Shown piece after piece: positions 11,949 through 12,670 of a DNA stretch of 12,670 nucleotides. The position numbers and the translations under genes were made by a program. Every line of letters begins with the position of its first letter. Positions within the stretch are counted from its first letter, which is position 1. The notes under the pieces are model-generated. The model worked only from the letters and a program-made list of their open reading frames with translations, ran no database searches and was not told the origin of the DNA. The DNA is from Bacteroidales bacterium (GTDB taxonomy: Bacteria > Bacteroidota > Bacteroidia > Bacteroidales > UBA932), in NCBI GenBank assembly GCA_009784635.1, contig WRBG01000041.1:1-12670 (forward strand), in the 5' to 3' direction.

Positions 11949-12670
11949 ATGTACCGCTTTATCTTTATCATTGCCTTGATTTTATCCTTATGTTCATGCA
12001 ATTTTCGTGCCAAGTATACACACTTGGACGGATTGGCCTTGGGAACCACTTACCATATTGTTTACCAACCGCCGACTTCCAAGCAGGGGGCGACCGCCGA
12101 CATTGCGGCCATCGTGGAGCAGGCTTTTAGGGATGTTGATTTTTCTCTGTCCATATATAATAAGGAGTCCGTCATCTCCAAAGTAAACCGGAACGAGCCG
12201 GCGGAGTTGGACTCGCTGTTTATCGAGGTATTTAATCGAGGTAAAGAAATATATACCCTTACCGGAGGAGCTTTTGACATGGCCGCCGCCCCTTACTTTG
12301 ACCTTTGGGGATTTGGCCTTAGGCGCAGGGAGCAGGTAAGCGAAGCCAAACTCGACTCTGTGAGGGAATTTGCCGGCATGGATAAAATCTCCGTGATAGA
12401 AGGGAAAATAGTGAAAACCGACCCGCGGGTCTCTTTGAGCGCCAATGCCATTGCAAAAGGCTATTGCGCCGATGTGATTGCCTATCGTCTGATGGCCGCC
12501 GGAGTGGTCAATCTGCTGGTGGAGGTGGGAGGAGAGATTCATTGTAAGGGGGTTAACCCAAGAGGGCAGCCATGGAACATTGGTATTGACCGTCCTGTGT
12601 ACGGGAACTTCTTCCCCGGTATGGATATGCAGGCCACTCTTTTATTGAGCGGAAGGAGCATCGCCACATC
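11949..12670 (+). CDS. apbE: FAD:protein FMN transferase ApbE, lipoprotein, 3' end cut by window
   Basis: The frame opens at ATG 11949 and runs open for 240 codons to the right edge; the C-terminal part is missing. The N-terminus MYRFIFIIALILSLCSC gives a lipobox LCSC with Cys17, so the enzyme is anchored outside the cytoplasm. Family motifs seen: LGTTYHIVY near 30-38; SLSIYNKESVISKVN near 74-88; GGAFDMAAAPYFDLWGFG near 107-124; LSANAIAKGYCAD near 165-177; LLVEVGGEIHCKG near 190-202. ApbE transfers FMN from FAD to a Ser/Thr of target proteins such as NqrB/NqrC and RnfG/RnfD subunits, with magnesium as cofactor. The target here is not visible. Codon use fits the neighbouring core genes. Confidence 0.93.
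   Translation, partial: MYRFIFIIALILSLCSCNFRAKYTHLDGLALGTTYHIVYQPPTSKQGATADIAAIVEQAFRDVDFSLSIYNKESVISKVNRNEPAELDSLFIEVFNRGKEIYTLTGGAFDMAAAPYFDLWGFGLRRREQVSEAKLDSVREFAGMDKISVIEGKIVKTDPRVSLSANAIAKGYCADVIAYRLMAAGVVNLLVEVGGEIHCKGVNPRGQPWNIGIDRPVYGNFFPGMDMQATLLLSGRSIAT

Noticed and set aside
11994..12542. Minus-strand open frame of 182 codons
   Set aside because: It is antisense to apbE, which is supported by a lipobox, a promoter and family motifs.
1..12670. CRISPR array, tRNA, rRNA, transposase or integrase
   Set aside because: No regularly spaced repeats, tRNA-like sequence, rRNA segments or recombinase motifs were seen on either strand.

Overview
The window looks like a chromosomal segment of a Bacteroidota member, probably order Bacteroidales. 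The evidence is the set of families present (GG-leader RiPP precursor with radical SAM and pseudo-radical-SAM partners, Bacteroidetes-type ECF sigma factor, six-bladed-propeller lipoprotein, FISUMP lipoprotein, lipoprotein ApbE), the near absence of Shine-Dalgarno sequences, and repeated matches to the Bacteroides-type -7 promoter box TAnnTTTG ahead of genes.

Left third (1-3430, minus strand, visibly AT-rich): a ribosomally synthesised, post-translationally modified peptide (RiPP) locus. In transcription order it holds a candidate structured RNA ending in an intrinsic terminator (3336-3203), an ECF sigma factor (3170-2637), a previously unlisted 58-aa precursor peptide with a double-glycine leader (2547-2371), two hairpins, a radical SAM/SPASM maturase (2259-823) and a pseudo-radical-SAM partner that overlaps the maturase by an ATGA junction and runs off the left edge. 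The likely logic is that the maturase and its partner modify the Cys-Gly-Cys-containing core of the peptide, which is then cut after Gly-Gly. The sigma factor has no anti-sigma gene beside it and is a candidate regulator of the locus.

Boundary (3432-4714): a 47-bp sequence occurs twice in direct orientation with one mismatch, flanking a six-bladed-propeller lipoprotein gene. Each copy contains a divergent promoter: a leftward TATATTTG box and a rightward TAACTTTG box (changed to TAACTCTG in the left copy), plus the first four codons of the helicase gene. The simplest reading is that the start region of the helicase gene was duplicated when the lipoprotein segment arrived. The left copy now points into the RiPP locus.

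Middle (4703-7831, plus): an AddA/RecB-type helicase-nuclease with all expected motifs, but no AddB-type partner within the window.

Right (7897-10803, plus): a three-gene sugar-use cassette of ROK kinase, MFS transporter and SIS-domain sugar-phosphate protein, with 12- and 30-base gaps. The ROK protein lacks the usual zinc-binding signature. It is followed by a convergent FISUMP lipoprotein (11851-10823) and a divergent lipoprotein ApbE flavin transferase (11949 to the right edge).
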